DNA of 64,000 nucleotides from assembly GCA_023423975.1 (NCBI GenBank), contig JAFAEO010000083.1, positions 62,001 to 126,000 on the forward strand, written 5' to 3'. The position numbers were made by a program, and so were the translations under genes. The notes under the pieces were generated by a model. That model was not told the origin of the DNA, ran no database searches, and saw nothing but the letters and a program-made list of their open reading frames with translations. Shown here piece after piece: positions 7,858 through 16,876 of this stretch. Each line of letters begins with the position of its first letter. Position 1 is the stretch's first letter. The stretch is from Pseudomonadota bacterium (GTDB lineage: Bacteria; Pseudomonadota; Gammaproteobacteria; Burkholderiales; Burkholderiaceae_B).

Positions 7858-8910
7858 ATGGCCATTCAAAACGACGCGCTTACCAGCGCCGCCCCCCGCA
7901 TTGTCTCTCCGGAGCCCATGACCCCGAACGAAGAGTCCATTGAACGCGCCCTGCGTCCCAAGGCGCTGGACGAGTATGTCGGCCAGGTACGGGTACGGGA
8001 ACAACTGGAAATTTTCATTTCGGCTGCGCGTATGCGCAAGGAAGCGCTGGACCACGTGCTGCTGTTCGGCCCGCCAGGGCTGGGCAAAACCACGCTGGCC
8101 CACATCATTGCACGGGAAATGGGCTCGCAGTTGCGGCAGACTTCCGGCCCCGTGCTGGAGCGCCCTGGCGATCTGGCAGCCATACTGACCAATCTGGAAA
8201 AAAACGACGTCCTGTTCATTGACGAAATTCACCGGCTTTCGCCTGTTGTGGAAGAAATCCTATACCCCGCGCTGGAAGATTTCCAAATCGACATCATGAT
8301 TGGCGAAGGTCCGGCCGCGCGCAGCGTCAAAATCGACTTGCAACCGTTCACACTGGTGGGCGCCACGACCCGCGCAGGCATGCTTACCAATCCCCTGCGC
8401 GATCGGTTTGGCATCGTCTCACGCCTGGAGTTCTATAACACTGAAGAATTGGCCCGCATTGTGTCGCGCAGCGCCCACCTGCTCAATGCCGGCATCACGC
8501 CCGAAGGCGCCCACGAGATCGCGCGCCGTTCACGCGGTACCCCGCGCATTGTCAACCGGCTGCTGCGCCGCGTGCGCGACTATGCCGATGTACGCTCCAA
8601 CGGCATTATTGACAATGCCGCGGCAACGGCTGCCCTGGCCATGCTCGACGTAGATCCGATGGGACTGGATCTGATGGACCGCAAGATTCTGGAAACCATT
8701 GTGCACAAATTCGATGGCGGACCGGTAGGCATTGACAATCTGTCGGCAGCCGTGGGCGAAGAACGCGATACGATTGAAGACGTGATCGAACCCTACCTTA
8801 TACAACAGGGATATATTCAGCGCACATCCAAGGGGCGCGTGGCGACTCTGACCACATGGCAACATCTGGGTTGCACGCCGCCGGAAGGCCCGAACAAACC
8901 CTTGTTCTAA
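7858..8910 (+). CDS. ruvB: Holliday junction branch migration ATPase RuvB
   Basis: Hexameric AAA+ motor driving branch migration with RuvA. The 350-residue protein has Walker A GPPGLGKTT (residues 71-79), Walker B FIDEIHRL (120-127), sensor 1 VGATTRAG, an arginine-finger region NPLRDRFG, and the C-terminal winged helix with FDGGPVGIDNLSAAVGE and QGYIQRTSKGRVAT. Start ATG 7858 fits the usual length. It is not adjacent to ruvA here. The bases GGTAAAATAGG about 48 bp upstream resemble a promoter -10 region, consistent with separate transcription. Confidence 0.97.
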   Translation: MAIQNDALTSAAPRIVSPEPMTPNEESIERALRPKALDEYVGQVRVREQLEIFISAARMRKEALDHVLLFGPPGLGKTTLAHIIAREMGSQLRQTSGPVLERPGDLAAILTNLEKNDVLFIDEIHRLSPVVEEILYPALEDFQIDIMIGEGPAARSVKIDLQPFTLVGATTRAGMLTNPLRDRFGIVSRLEFYNTEELARIVSRSAHLLNAGITPEGAHEIARRSRGTPRIVNRLLRRVRDYADVRSNGIIDNAAATAALAMLDVDPMGLDLMDRKILETIVHKFDGGPVGIDNLSAAVGEERDTIEDVIEPYLIQQGYIQRTSKGRVATLTTWQHLGCTPPEGPNKPLF

Positions 8911-9038
8911 GCAGGGCCGTAGCCGCCGGAGTTGTCACAACGCCGGTGCTGCCTACACGCCTTCTTATTCGTCCGCCTATGCGCCTGCACACACCGGTCA
9001 GGCCCACTCCTGCTGGAGATCCACCAACTGGTGACTAC

Positions 9039-9983
9039 CTACCAGCGGCGTGGATTGACGCCGAAACGCTTTTTGAATGCCGTGGAAAAATTGCTACTGT
9101 GCCGGTAACCGGCGAGCGCGGCCACTTTTTCCACCGACTCACCCTGCTCCAGATAACGCTGCGCCATCTGCAACCGATATTCTTTCACGCAAGTCATGAT
9201 AGACGTATTGAATTTCAGTTGAAATTTCTTTCTGAGCGCACTCTCACCCATGCCGGTAAACTGCGACATCGAGCGTATGGTATGCAATTGCCAGGGTTCT
9301 TTGTGAATGTATTCACGCAGCGCGCCCAGCCGCTCATGGTCCTGGCGGCTTAATCTGTCATTGTTCTGCCATTCGGCCGGTGCGCTGGGCGCTGCCCTGA
9401 CCCGGGCCAGCAATTGCAGACCCAGCGCCTCGTAAATCAACGGGCCGACACTCTCGTCCTGCGCCATCTGCAATTGCAATCGAACATTATCAAGAAACGC
9501 ATCATCCTGTTCGGCCACGGCAAACGTCGGCGGCGCCGCATCAAGTATGGGCAGCAAACGTTCAGTGTAAGCGTTCTGTTCAATCTGCGTCTGATCCACC
9601 AATACATCCAGTGCCGCCAGCCGCATCCCGGGCAGGTAATGGGTCTGCATGCGCTCGTTGCGATAGCTGGTGTTGATGCCGCAAGCAGGCCCCACGGTTT
9701 GCAAGGGCGAGCGTTCACGCCCGATACGCAGCTGACCGTTGAGCAGCATGGCAAAAGAATACGCCTCTTGCACGCGGGACTGGGCATGATAGGGCACCAA
9801 AAAATGCATATCGGTATGCAGCAGCGTCACTCCCTGACATAACGCATATTCGCGCACCTGGCCGTAAGCCAGCGTCTCCTGGTGACGGCTCGGATCCTGC
9901 ACAATGGCCTCGGGCAGGTAATGCGTTACCCCGTGCTGCTGGCCATATTGCACAAAATCGGCATAGGTAAAGGTTCTGGTCAT
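9039..9983 (-). CDS. AraC-family transcriptional regulator, probably of siderophore uptake
   Basis: The 314-residue protein carries a C-terminal AraC-type double helix-turn-helix domain (residues about 215-314): LHTIRSMSQFTGMGESALRKKF, then YLEQGESVEKVAALAGYRHSSNFSTAFKKRFGVNPRRW. The N-terminal part is a variable sensor domain. It is divergent from a TonB-dependent siderophore receptor with a Fur-box-like site between, the same plan as PchR and AlcR regulators, which activate receptor genes when their siderophore is bound. That specific role is inferred from context. No strong ribosome-binding site precedes ATG 9983. Confidence 0.8.
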   Translation of the reverse strand: MTRTFTYADFVQYGQQHGVTHYLPEAIVQDPSRHQETLAYGQVREYALCQGVTLLHTDMHFLVPYHAQSRVQEAYSFAMLLNGQLRIGRERSPLQTVGPACGINTSYRNERMQTHYLPGMRLAALDVLVDQTQIEQNAYTERLLPILDAAPPTFAVAEQDDAFLDNVRLQLQMAQDESVGPLIYEALGLQLLARVRAAPSAPAEWQNNDRLSRQDHERLGALREYIHKEPWQLHTIRSMSQFTGMGESALRKKFQLKFNTSIMTCVKEYRLQMAQRYLEQGESVEKVAALAGYRHSSNFSTAFKKRFGVNPRRW

Positions 9984-10086
9984 GGTTTGAGGTACTCGTG
10001 TGTAGACAGTTTTGCAACAAAAAAACTGTGCTTTCTGACATATTTCATATGAATCGTGACATTATTTCGATAATTAACGAATTATA

Positions 10087-10105
10087 AATAACAATCATTC
10101 TTATT
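10087..10105. promoter_or_regulatory. Fur-box-like operator upstream of the siderophore receptor
   Basis: AATAACAATCATTCTTATT is a 19-bp near-perfect palindrome closely resembling the Fur consensus GATAATGATAATCATTATC. It lies 36 bp before the receptor start, in AT-rich DNA shared with the divergent AraC gene. Iron-dependent repression of the receptor and probably of the regulator is therefore expected. Confidence 0.75.
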
Positions 10106-10141
10106 TGTGTTGCTTATTGTTTTTAAGGATATTTTTCTATC

Positions 10142-12301
10142 ATGACCCCGTCCATGGTTCGCTTTTCAGCGGTACCTCGCGCCCTGTATGTCGCCGTCCT
10201 GGCTGTGCTCTCTGTTTCCGGTGCCCAAGCCCAAACGCAGCAGGAGGGCAAAACGACGCCTGTCGCCCAACTGGGTATTATTCGTGCGACCAGCGACGCG
10301 ACTTCAACCGAACCCACCATTGGTTTTCAATCTACGGTCAGTCGTGCGGCCAGCCGCGCCGACATGGACTGGATCGAAACTCCGCATTCGGTGTCATCGC
10401 TGACACGGGATCGTATTGATGCCATTGGCGCTTCCACGGGAACCGACGCCCTGCGCTATACGCCGGGCGCCTTTACGGGACTGGTGGGCGGCGCGACCCG
10501 CTACGATTACATCAGCCTGCGCGGCTTTAACGAAAACAGCACCGACAACCTGAATCTGGATGGACAAAAGGTCCTGAGCGACTCGGGCACCTATAGCTCA
10601 GTACAAATCGACCCGTACACCCTGGAGCGCATCGACGTTTATCGCGGACCCACCAGCGTATTGTATGGTCGCAACTCACCGGGCGGCCTGGTCTCCTACA
10701 GTTCAAAACGACCGCTGGATGAGCCCTACCATGAAATCACAGCCGGCATCGGCAATATGGGACAAACCCATCTTGGCTTTGATATGACCGGCCCGATAGA
10801 CAAGGAAGGCAACGCCGCCTATCGCATCGTGGGCATCACACGCAACAGCAAAACCCAGTTCGACAACAACCGGGTCGAGCGCTATACGCTGGCGCCGTCA
10901 CTGAAATTCAGACTGGGCGAAAACAGTCGCTTGCTGTTGCAGGGCTACTTCCAGAAAGACCCCAGCACCGGTTTTCATAGCGGCTTCCCGGCAGATGCCA
11001 CGATCAATACCAATCATAATGGCCGGCGCATTTCTCCGGAATTCTCGGACGATGATGAAGGCGGAAAATTCAGCCGTACACTGTCCATGCTGGGCTACCA
11101 GTTCGAACATGATTTCACGCCGAACCTGACATTCAAGAACTCGTTCCGGATGACCAGCCTGAAATCCAAAATGGCCCAATTCTATGGCTACGGCTGGTAC
11201 GACGAAAATTCGCTGAACAGGTACTATTCCGGCGGTTACGAAGAACTGGAAGCTCATCAGTTCGATACCAGCCTGACAGCGGTTTTTCACACCGGCGCAG
11301 CCTCCCATGAAGTGATCGCCGGCTTTGACTATCAACATCGCAACGCCAGTGGTCGGTGGGATTACGGCATGGCCAACCCGCTGGACGCCTTTGACCCGGT
11401 ATATGGCAACCCTGGCCTGAATATCTACAGCAGCGAACCGTTTGATCGTACGCTGGAACAATTCGGCATGTATTTGCAGGACACGGTCCGCTACGGCGCG
11501 CTGACCGGCCTGTTCAGTATTCGTCATGATATCGTGGACCTGGACAATCGCAATCCCCTGCTCAACACAAAATCCGGCTATAAGGGCAACAACACCACGT
11601 TCCGTGCCGGCTTAAGCTACGCATTCGACAACGGCATTGCGCCCTACGCCAGCTACAGCGAGTCGTTCAACCCCAATGGCTACACCGACATTAACAATCA
11701 GGTGCTGCCGCCAACCGAAGCCAGGCAATATGAAGCGGGTGTGAAATACCAACCGAACGAACATGTCATGCTGTCTGCCGCCTACTACGATCTGAAGCAG
11801 GAGAACGTTGCTGCACGGCATTCTTCGGCTACCAATTACTACGTGCCGCTGGGCGTGGTGCATTCGCGTGGCATCGAGCTGGAAGCCAACGCCAATATCA
11901 CCGACAACTTCACCGTCATGGCCAGCTATACCATGAACAACATGAAGCTGAAAAAAGGCGATAATGCCGGCAACCGGCCATTTCAGGCGCCCAAGCAAAT
12001 GGCCAGCCTATGGGGCCGCTACAGCATGAACAACGGGCTGGCCTTGTCGGCAGGCGTGCGCTATGTTGGCAAGAGCTGGGCGGACAACGAGAACACCGTG
12101 CGGGTTCCGGCCTATACCCTGCTTGACCTGGGTGCAGAATATGACCTGGGCCGCATGAATTCGAATCTGAAAGGCGCCACCGTTCGCCTGAACGTGAACA
12201 ACGTGACCGATAAGACCTATGTGGCCTCATGCGCCACCACCGACTTCTGCTACTATGGAGAAAAGCGCAATATCAAGGCCACCTTCAGTTACAAATGGTA
12301 A
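10142..12301 (+). CDS. TonB-dependent ferric-siderophore outer-membrane receptor
   Basis: The 719-residue outer-membrane barrel begins with a signal peptide ending about AQA (residue 31). A plug domain follows: IETPHSVSSLTRDRIDAIG, the ...TDALRYTPG segment, YISLRGFNE, LERIDVYRGPTSVLYGRNSPGG. The barrel ends in an aromatic residue (FSYKW), as Omp85-assembled barrels do. This is the siderophore-receptor branch (FhuA/FhuE/FpvA type) without an N-terminal STN signalling domain. AAGGA precedes ATG 10142. No siderophore biosynthesis genes are nearby, so it may use a siderophore made by others. It is coupled to the FhuF-like gene; ATG of that gene overlaps its stop. Confidence 0.9.
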   Translation: MTPSMVRFSAVPRALYVAVLAVLSVSGAQAQTQQEGKTTPVAQLGIIRATSDATSTEPTIGFQSTVSRAASRADMDWIETPHSVSSLTRDRIDAIGASTGTDALRYTPGAFTGLVGGATRYDYISLRGFNENSTDNLNLDGQKVLSDSGTYSSVQIDPYTLERIDVYRGPTSVLYGRNSPGGLVSYSSKRPLDEPYHEITAGIGNMGQTHLGFDMTGPIDKEGNAAYRIVGITRNSKTQFDNNRVERYTLAPSLKFRLGENSRLLLQGYFQKDPSTGFHSGFPADATINTNHNGRRISPEFSDDDEGGKFSRTLSMLGYQFEHDFTPNLTFKNSFRMTSLKSKMAQFYGYGWYDENSLNRYYSGGYEELEAHQFDTSLTAVFHTGAASHEVIAGFDYQHRNASGRWDYGMANPLDAFDPVYGNPGLNIYSSEPFDRTLEQFGMYLQDTVRYGALTGLFSIRHDIVDLDNRNPLLNTKSGYKGNNTTFRAGLSYAFDNGIAPYASYSESFNPNGYTDINNQVLPPTEARQYEAGVKYQPNEHVMLSAAYYDLKQENVAARHSSATNYYVPLGVVHSRGIELEANANITDNFTVMASYTMNNMKLKKGDNAGNRPFQAPKQMASLWGRYSMNNGLALSAGVRYVGKSWADNENTVRVPAYTLLDLGAEYDLGRMNSNLKGATVRLNVNNVTDKTYVASCATTDFCYYGEKRNIKATFSYKW

Positions 12302-13077
12302 TTCTGGAAGACCTCTCCTTCTATGAGCAATTGCAACAGGCGCTTGGGCGCCTGTTGCCTGTTTCTACGACGCCGCTGTGCGGCCCTGCCGCCCTGAGCT
12401 TCGGTAAGGTGCGGCAGGATACATTGCAATTGCTATTTGACGACGTGGCACGGCTTCACCCAGAGGCCGGGCGCCACTACTGGAACGCCCATACCTGGCG
12501 CACCTGCATGTGGGTGCCTGTCTATACGACCATTCTTGCCTACGAACATCATCGCTGCCTGGTGGACTCTCGCCAGTTGCAGCTGCGTTTTGCCGAGGGT
12601 TTGGCAAAACAGGTGTATCTGCCTGAACAGGCCATTACGCTAAATATTGCAGACGAAATGGCGCCGGCAACGGCACTTGTCGAAAGTCTGGAGCAAATAC
12701 GGCAGACGCTGAACAATATCACACCTGTGGCTGCCAAACTGGCAGGACGCCACACGGCAGACAGTGTGCTTGCGGCATTGCTGCTTTACTACCATGACCT
12801 GCCGCAATACAGTACCGCGCATATTCGCGCTCGCGGCGATGTCTGGTTGCAGGCTATCGGCCTGCCGGCAGAAAGCGGTTATCTGGATATTGATATGAGT
12901 CGCTACAGTCTGCCGGACCGGCTCTCGCTGAACCGTCGCGTCTGCTGCCAATACTTTCGCTGCCCGAACGCCAAATTGTGCAGCAATTGCCCCAAGATTC
13001 CCCTGCAAGAACGTCTGCCACTCTTGGCCAGCGAATGGGCAGAACACGATCGCGCTCACGCAGAAAGCGACGGATAA
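12295..13077 (+). CDS. FhuF-type siderophore ferric reductase with C-terminal [2Fe-2S] site
   Basis: The 260-residue cytoplasmic protein ends in RRVCCQYFRCPNAKLCSNCP. It fits the FhuF iron-sulphur signature Cys-Cys-x10-Cys-x2-Cys, in which four cysteines bind a [2Fe-2S] cluster that reduces iron inside ferric siderophores. ATG 12295 overlaps the receptor stop (ATGGTAA), so translation is coupled and it belongs to the same Fur-controlled unit; a longer reading frame upstream overlaps the receptor and is unlikely. The N-terminal half is variable, as usual. A perfect hairpin lies 39 bp inside the gene. Catalytic role is known for E. coli FhuF and inferred here. Confidence 0.82.
   Translation: MVILEDLSFYEQLQQALGRLLPVSTTPLCGPAALSFGKVRQDTLQLLFDDVARLHPEAGRHYWNAHTWRTCMWVPVYTTILAYEHHRCLVDSRQLQLRFAEGLAKQVYLPEQAITLNIADEMAPATALVESLEQIRQTLNNITPVAAKLAGRHTADSVLAALLLYYHDLPQYSTAHIRARGDVWLQAIGLPAESGYLDIDMSRYSLPDRLSLNRRVCCQYFRCPNAKLCSNCPKIPLQERLPLLASEWAEHDRAHAESDG
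12334..12357. other. Perfect 10-bp hairpin inside the start of the FhuF-like gene
   Basis: CAACAGGCGC (12334-12343), loop TTGG, GCGCCTGTTG (12348-12357). It lies within codons 14-21 of the reductase gene. No T-tract follows. Its position just after the coupled start suggests a possible effect on translation or transcript decay, lowering the reductase relative to the receptor; this is conjecture. Confidence 0.45.
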
Positions 13078-13218
13078 CACCGAAGAAAAGCAGAACCTTT
13101 TGGAACAGGGTTGCATGTGTTTTGATTGGCCTGAAAAGCCATCAGAATGCGCCATCGCTGGCGTTATATCTGCAAGGTCAAGTCTGTGGCGTTCTGCGAC
13201 AGGGGCTCAAATCGTTAT

Positions 13219-14124
13219 TTACTCTAAACCGAAACGCCTGAGGTTTTCAAGTTCGTAGGGTGCGTCTTCTGCGGGATATCTGAGCGTCGTATTACCGTTC
13301 TTTTTGGCAATCGACCAAATAATACTTTCTCCTGCGGGGATCACATCAGGCTGTTGTCTGTAAAGAGGATCAGCATAGGCAGTCTCGGGGTCAATCCATT
13401 CCCAGCCATGCGCCTTGAACGCAGTGATAATATCGGACAGCGACTGGGCATTGATTTTGTTCGTGTGAAGCAGGATCACATGTTTGGGAGAATAGCCCAG
13501 TATTTTTTTCCCCAGATCATCATAGTAATCCGCGCGATCAAGCAAGTGCCTGATATACGCTTTTTTCAAGCGTGCAAGACTGTCCGTCTCCCCTGCCTTT
13601 GCATACGCCAGATACCGTATATTGTAAAACCAGTCACTGGCATCGATACTCACCGCAGCGGATCGATAACCTCGCTCATTCAGCCAATGACGTACAGCAT
13701 CGCGCTTTTGCCGGGTGTCGCCCTCTTTCAAAAAAGGAAACCGGTAACGGGCAGTCCAGCCCGGAAGGATTTGCAATTGGCGTTCGGCACCCTCAATACC
13801 AGCGATATAGTCTGCTGCACTCACTTGCTTTTTATTCAGATTCAAATGCCGTTCGCTATGATTGCCAATCGCGTGACCCTGCATGCCCCATTGGGCAACC
13901 AATTGCAGCCCGGCACTGCCTCCCAGTTTAATCAGGCTTGGGTAAATAATCGCATGAATATTGGATTGACGTAATTGCAAAAGCAATGCCTGGTTAATCG
14001 TGACCGCCTCCGGGTTGGTTTCCGGATTCAGGCCGTCGTCAAAGCTGACAGATAACTGCTTTGCCTGAACACACGAGCCGGCGACCACAGCCAATACGAA
14101 AAGCAATCTGGAAATATTAAGCAT
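13219..14124 (-). CDS. Secreted polysaccharide deacetylase (NodB homology, CE4)
   Basis: The 301-residue protein has a signal peptide (MLNISRLLFVLAVVAGSCVQA) and a NodB-type fold. Motif 1 is LSVSFDDGLNPE with the catalytic and metal-binding aspartates. Motif 2 is GHAIGNHSERHLNL with the metal-binding histidines (H-S-x-x-H). Motif 3 is RYRFPFLKEGD, which replaces the usual RxPY version. A later ILLHTN resembles motif 5. Members remove N- or O-acetyl groups from peptidoglycan, chitin or exopolysaccharide; substrate is unknown here. It is convergent with the iron cassette and stands alone, followed by recQ in the same direction about 180 bp upstream. Confidence 0.85.
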   Translation of the reverse strand: MLNISRLLFVLAVVAGSCVQAKQLSVSFDDGLNPETNPEAVTINQALLLQLRQSNIHAIIYPSLIKLGGSAGLQLVAQWGMQGHAIGNHSERHLNLNKKQVSAADYIAGIEGAERQLQILPGWTARYRFPFLKEGDTRQKRDAVRHWLNERGYRSAAVSIDASDWFYNIRYLAYAKAGETDSLARLKKAYIRHLLDRADYYDDLGKKILGYSPKHVILLHTNKINAQSLSDIITAFKAHGWEWIDPETAYADPLYRQQPDVIPAGESIIWSIAKKNGNTTLRYPAEDAPYELENLRRFGLE

Positions 14125-14301
14125 GCAAATGGACCGTTTTTTTGGGATAGTTGGCGCAACGCCATGTCACGCTTATTATCGTGTCCGATGGCGCAGCAGG
14201 TTTGCCGCCCTGCGAAGGGCGGTTACAGTGTCGGACCAGGATGCCACCGCGTTGCACAGGCGATCGTCCCGAATCACGCAGCAGCATCACGAACCGCGTT
14301 T

Positions 14302-16131
14302 TTATTCCAGCTCGTCCAGAAATGTCAGTATCGCTTCGCCATAGGTATCCAGCTTGTGTTGTCCGACGCCGTTGACGGCTGCCAGATCGCTAAGTGTGCT
14401 CGGTTCCAGTTCAGCAATTTGCGCCAGGGTATCGTCCTTGAAAATCACATAGGCCGGCACGCCGTGCTCCTTGGCAATGTCGCGCCGCCATTGTCGCAAG
14501 CTTTCAAATCGCGCTTGCGCCGCTGCCGACAATACGCGAACTTCGCGTTTGCCACGGGGCATGATATTGCGTGATCGCGCCGCGGCGCGGGCAGATTCCT
14601 TGCGCATCATCAGCACCTGCTCGCCCTTGAGCACGCTGCGACTTTTTTCGGTAAGCGCCAGCGTCCCGTAACCGTCGCCATCAACCGTAACAACGTTGGC
14701 CGCCATCAGTTGTCGCAGCACACTGCGCCAGCCCTGCTCGGAAATATCCTCGCCAATGCCGAAGACAGACAGGGTGTCATGCGAATGCTGCGCCACCTTC
14801 TCGGTGCGCTTGCCGCGCAGAATATCAATCAGATGCCCTGCCCCGTAACGCTGATCACGTTCGCGATGCAGGCGATATATGGCAGACAGAATCTTCTGGG
14901 CTGCCACGGTGCCGTCCCAGGTTTGCGGCGGCGTCAGGCAGACATCGCAATTGCCGCAGGGCTCTGATTGCTGGCCGAAATAGGCCAGCAGACGGGTGCG
15001 CCGGCACTGTACGGTCTCGCACAGAGCCAGCATGCCATCCAGTTGCGCCCCCGAGCGACGCTTGAAAAATTCATCACCCGTAGAGTCGTCAATCATTTTT
15101 CGTTGCTGCACCACGTCCTGCAGCCCATAGGCCATCCAGGCAGTGGCCGGCAAGCCGTCACGGCCTGCCCTGCCGGTTTCCTGATAATAGCCTTCAACCG
15201 ATTTGGGCAGATCGATGTGCGCTACAAAACGCACGTCGGGCTTATTAATGCCCATGCCAAATGCAATCGTGGCAACCATGACCACGCCGTCCTCTCGCAA
15301 GAAGCGGGCTTGGCGCTGCGCCCGCAACTCGGCCGGCAGGCCCGCATGATAGGCCATCGCGTCAATGCCTTCCCGACAGAGAAACTCTGCGGTATCTTCG
15401 GTTTTATTGCGCGATAAGCAATACACGATCCCCGAATCGCCTGCGTGCTCTTCGCGAATAAAGCCCAGCAGCTGGCGGCGCACATCGTTTTTTTCTACGA
15501 TCACATATCGAATATTGGGACGATCAAACCCGGCCACGAAGTGCCGCGCCTGCGTCAGGCCCAGTCGCTGGGCGATTTCATCGCGGGTCTGCGGCGTTGC
15601 AGTGGCTGTCAGTGCAATGCGAGGCACATCCGGCCACTGTTCCTGCAAGCGGGACAGGCCCAGGTATTCAGGACGAAAATCATGCCCCCATTGCGAGACG
15701 CAATGGGCTTCGTCAATCGCGAACAGGGCAATGCGGCCCCGCTCCAGCAGGCGCATGCAGCGGTCGGTCAAAAGGCGTTCCGGGGCAACGTACAGAAAAT
15801 CCAGTTCGCCACGCGCAAACGCGTTTTCCACCTCGCGAATGGTCTCCCATTCCTGACTGGAGTTGAGAAAGGCGGCGCGTGCGCCCAGTTCGCGCAAAGC
15901 ATCGACCTGATCCTGCATCAGCGCAATAAGCGGCGACACCACGATGGCGGTTCCCGGGCGGATAAGCGCGGGCACCTGATAGCACAGCGATTTGCCCGCA
16001 CCGGTTGGCATAAGCACCAGCGCATCGTGGCCGGCGACCAGATGTTCGACAATGGCCTGCTGCTCGCCACGAAAGGAATCGTAACCAAAAACACGTTTCA
16101 GGACAGACAGCGGGGTGGAGGAATCAGACAC
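14302..16131 (-). CDS. recQ: ATP-dependent DNA helicase RecQ
   Basis: The 609-residue protein uses GTG 16131 as start (VSDSSTPLSVL reading as M). It contains Walker A MPTGAGKS (about 41-48), DEAH box at 140-143 with the RecQ aromatic loop ...CVSQWGHDFRPEY, motif VI QETGRAGRDG, a zinc-binding cysteine set in CRRTRLLAYFGQQSEPCGNCDVC, the winged-helix RQC region, and a C-terminal HRDC domain (FESLRQWRRDIAKEHGVPAYVIF). It unwinds DNA 3' to 5' in recombination-initiated repair. Length and domain order match E. coli RecQ. No neighbour suggests an operon. Confidence 0.97.
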   Translation of the reverse strand: MSDSSTPLSVLKRVFGYDSFRGEQQAIVEHLVAGHDALVLMPTGAGKSLCYQVPALIRPGTAIVVSPLIALMQDQVDALRELGARAAFLNSSQEWETIREVENAFARGELDFLYVAPERLLTDRCMRLLERGRIALFAIDEAHCVSQWGHDFRPEYLGLSRLQEQWPDVPRIALTATATPQTRDEIAQRLGLTQARHFVAGFDRPNIRYVIVEKNDVRRQLLGFIREEHAGDSGIVYCLSRNKTEDTAEFLCREGIDAMAYHAGLPAELRAQRQARFLREDGVVMVATIAFGMGINKPDVRFVAHIDLPKSVEGYYQETGRAGRDGLPATAWMAYGLQDVVQQRKMIDDSTGDEFFKRRSGAQLDGMLALCETVQCRRTRLLAYFGQQSEPCGNCDVCLTPPQTWDGTVAAQKILSAIYRLHRERDQRYGAGHLIDILRGKRTEKVAQHSHDTLSVFGIGEDISEQGWRSVLRQLMAANVVTVDGDGYGTLALTEKSRSVLKGEQVLMMRKESARAAARSRNIMPRGKREVRVLSAAAQARFESLRQWRRDIAKEHGVPAYVIFKDDTLAQIAELEPSTLSDLAAVNGVGQHKLDTYGEAILTFLDELE

Positions 16132-16260
16132 TAGAAATGAGACACAAAAATAAAAGCCGGTAATTAACTGACAAAGGTTTAAGCCGCAGCGACCAGGGGT
16201 CAGCTGTCCGGCAAGGGTATAAAGCTATTATAATCGTTATACCGCTACGGAGAGTTCGAT

Positions 16261-16698
16261 ATGAAAATCACACATGTGCTGACAGGGGCCATCGGTTGCC
16301 TGCTTGCTGTTGCTGCGCAATCTGCGCTGGCAAAAATCCCGGTGTACGTTTTTGGCAATACGCCCAATGATCCGATCGGCACCTACATCACGGCGCAGAT
16401 CCGCAATCAGATTGCCAACTCGCCCACGCTTACCCTGGTCAACGATATGAATCGGGCGGTTGCCCGCTTAAATCTGCAAAGCGCAGATCCTACGCGCGAA
16501 GGCCGCTTTACCGCCATTGCGGAAAATGTAGACATCGTCAACGCCGCCTCGCCCATCAATCCCTGGCTCAATATCCAGCAGCACATCCGTATCTGCCTGT
16601 CTGAATCCAGCGGCAGCTGCGCCACCACCATTGTAAATGACCTGGCCTCCGTGGCCCTGCAATATGGCCCGCCCCTGCAGCAAAAGCTGGGCAGATAG
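16261..16698 (+). CDS. Small secreted protein of unknown function
   Basis: A 145-residue product starting at ATG 16261 with a good GGAGAG ribosome-binding site. A signal peptide is evident (residues 1 to about 24, ending QSALA-K). The mature part contains VYVFGNTPNDPIGTYITAQIRNQIA, and two cysteines ten residues apart (ICLSESSGSCA) that could form a disulphide bond. I do not recognise a family; the GNTPNDPIGT and RNQIANS elements suggest a periplasmic protein with a regular fold. Codon usage looks native. Upstream is the divergent recQ, 129 bp away. Confidence 0.7.
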   Translation: MKITHVLTGAIGCLLAVAAQSALAKIPVYVFGNTPNDPIGTYITAQIRNQIANSPTLTLVNDMNRAVARLNLQSADPTREGRFTAIAENVDIVNAASPINPWLNIQQHIRICLSESSGSCATTIVNDLASVALQYGPPLQQKLGR

Positions 16699-16876
16699 GC
16701 GCCACGGCCAGCCAATAGGTTGTTGCAAGGCGCTTGCAAGCGCGGCGTCATGAGTCCAGATGCCGCGCAATTGCGGTGCCAGATCGCCGTTACCCTTGCG
16801 CCAGGCAAGGACAGCGATATACTGTTGCATCGAATCGAACATCACAGGACCTGCGGGTCCGCAAGCGAATCACACC

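Noticed and set aside
8856..9353. 165-codon plus frame overlapping ruvB end and the AraC gene
   Set aside because: Overlaps two well-supported genes and has no recognisable motif.
13354..13974. Long plus-strand frame opposite the deacetylase
   Set aside because: Antisense shadow; the minus-strand frame has clear NodB motifs and a signal peptide.
16468..16845. Reverse frame reading MMFDSMQQYIAVLAWRKGNG...
   Set aside because: Its N-terminal part looks protein-like, but the rest is the antisense of the secreted orphan gene; no family match and no ribosome-binding site.
16699..16876. Possible thiamine riboswitch before thiO
   Set aside because: No CTGAGA and no ACCCTT...GAACCTGAT-type core found on the coding strand.
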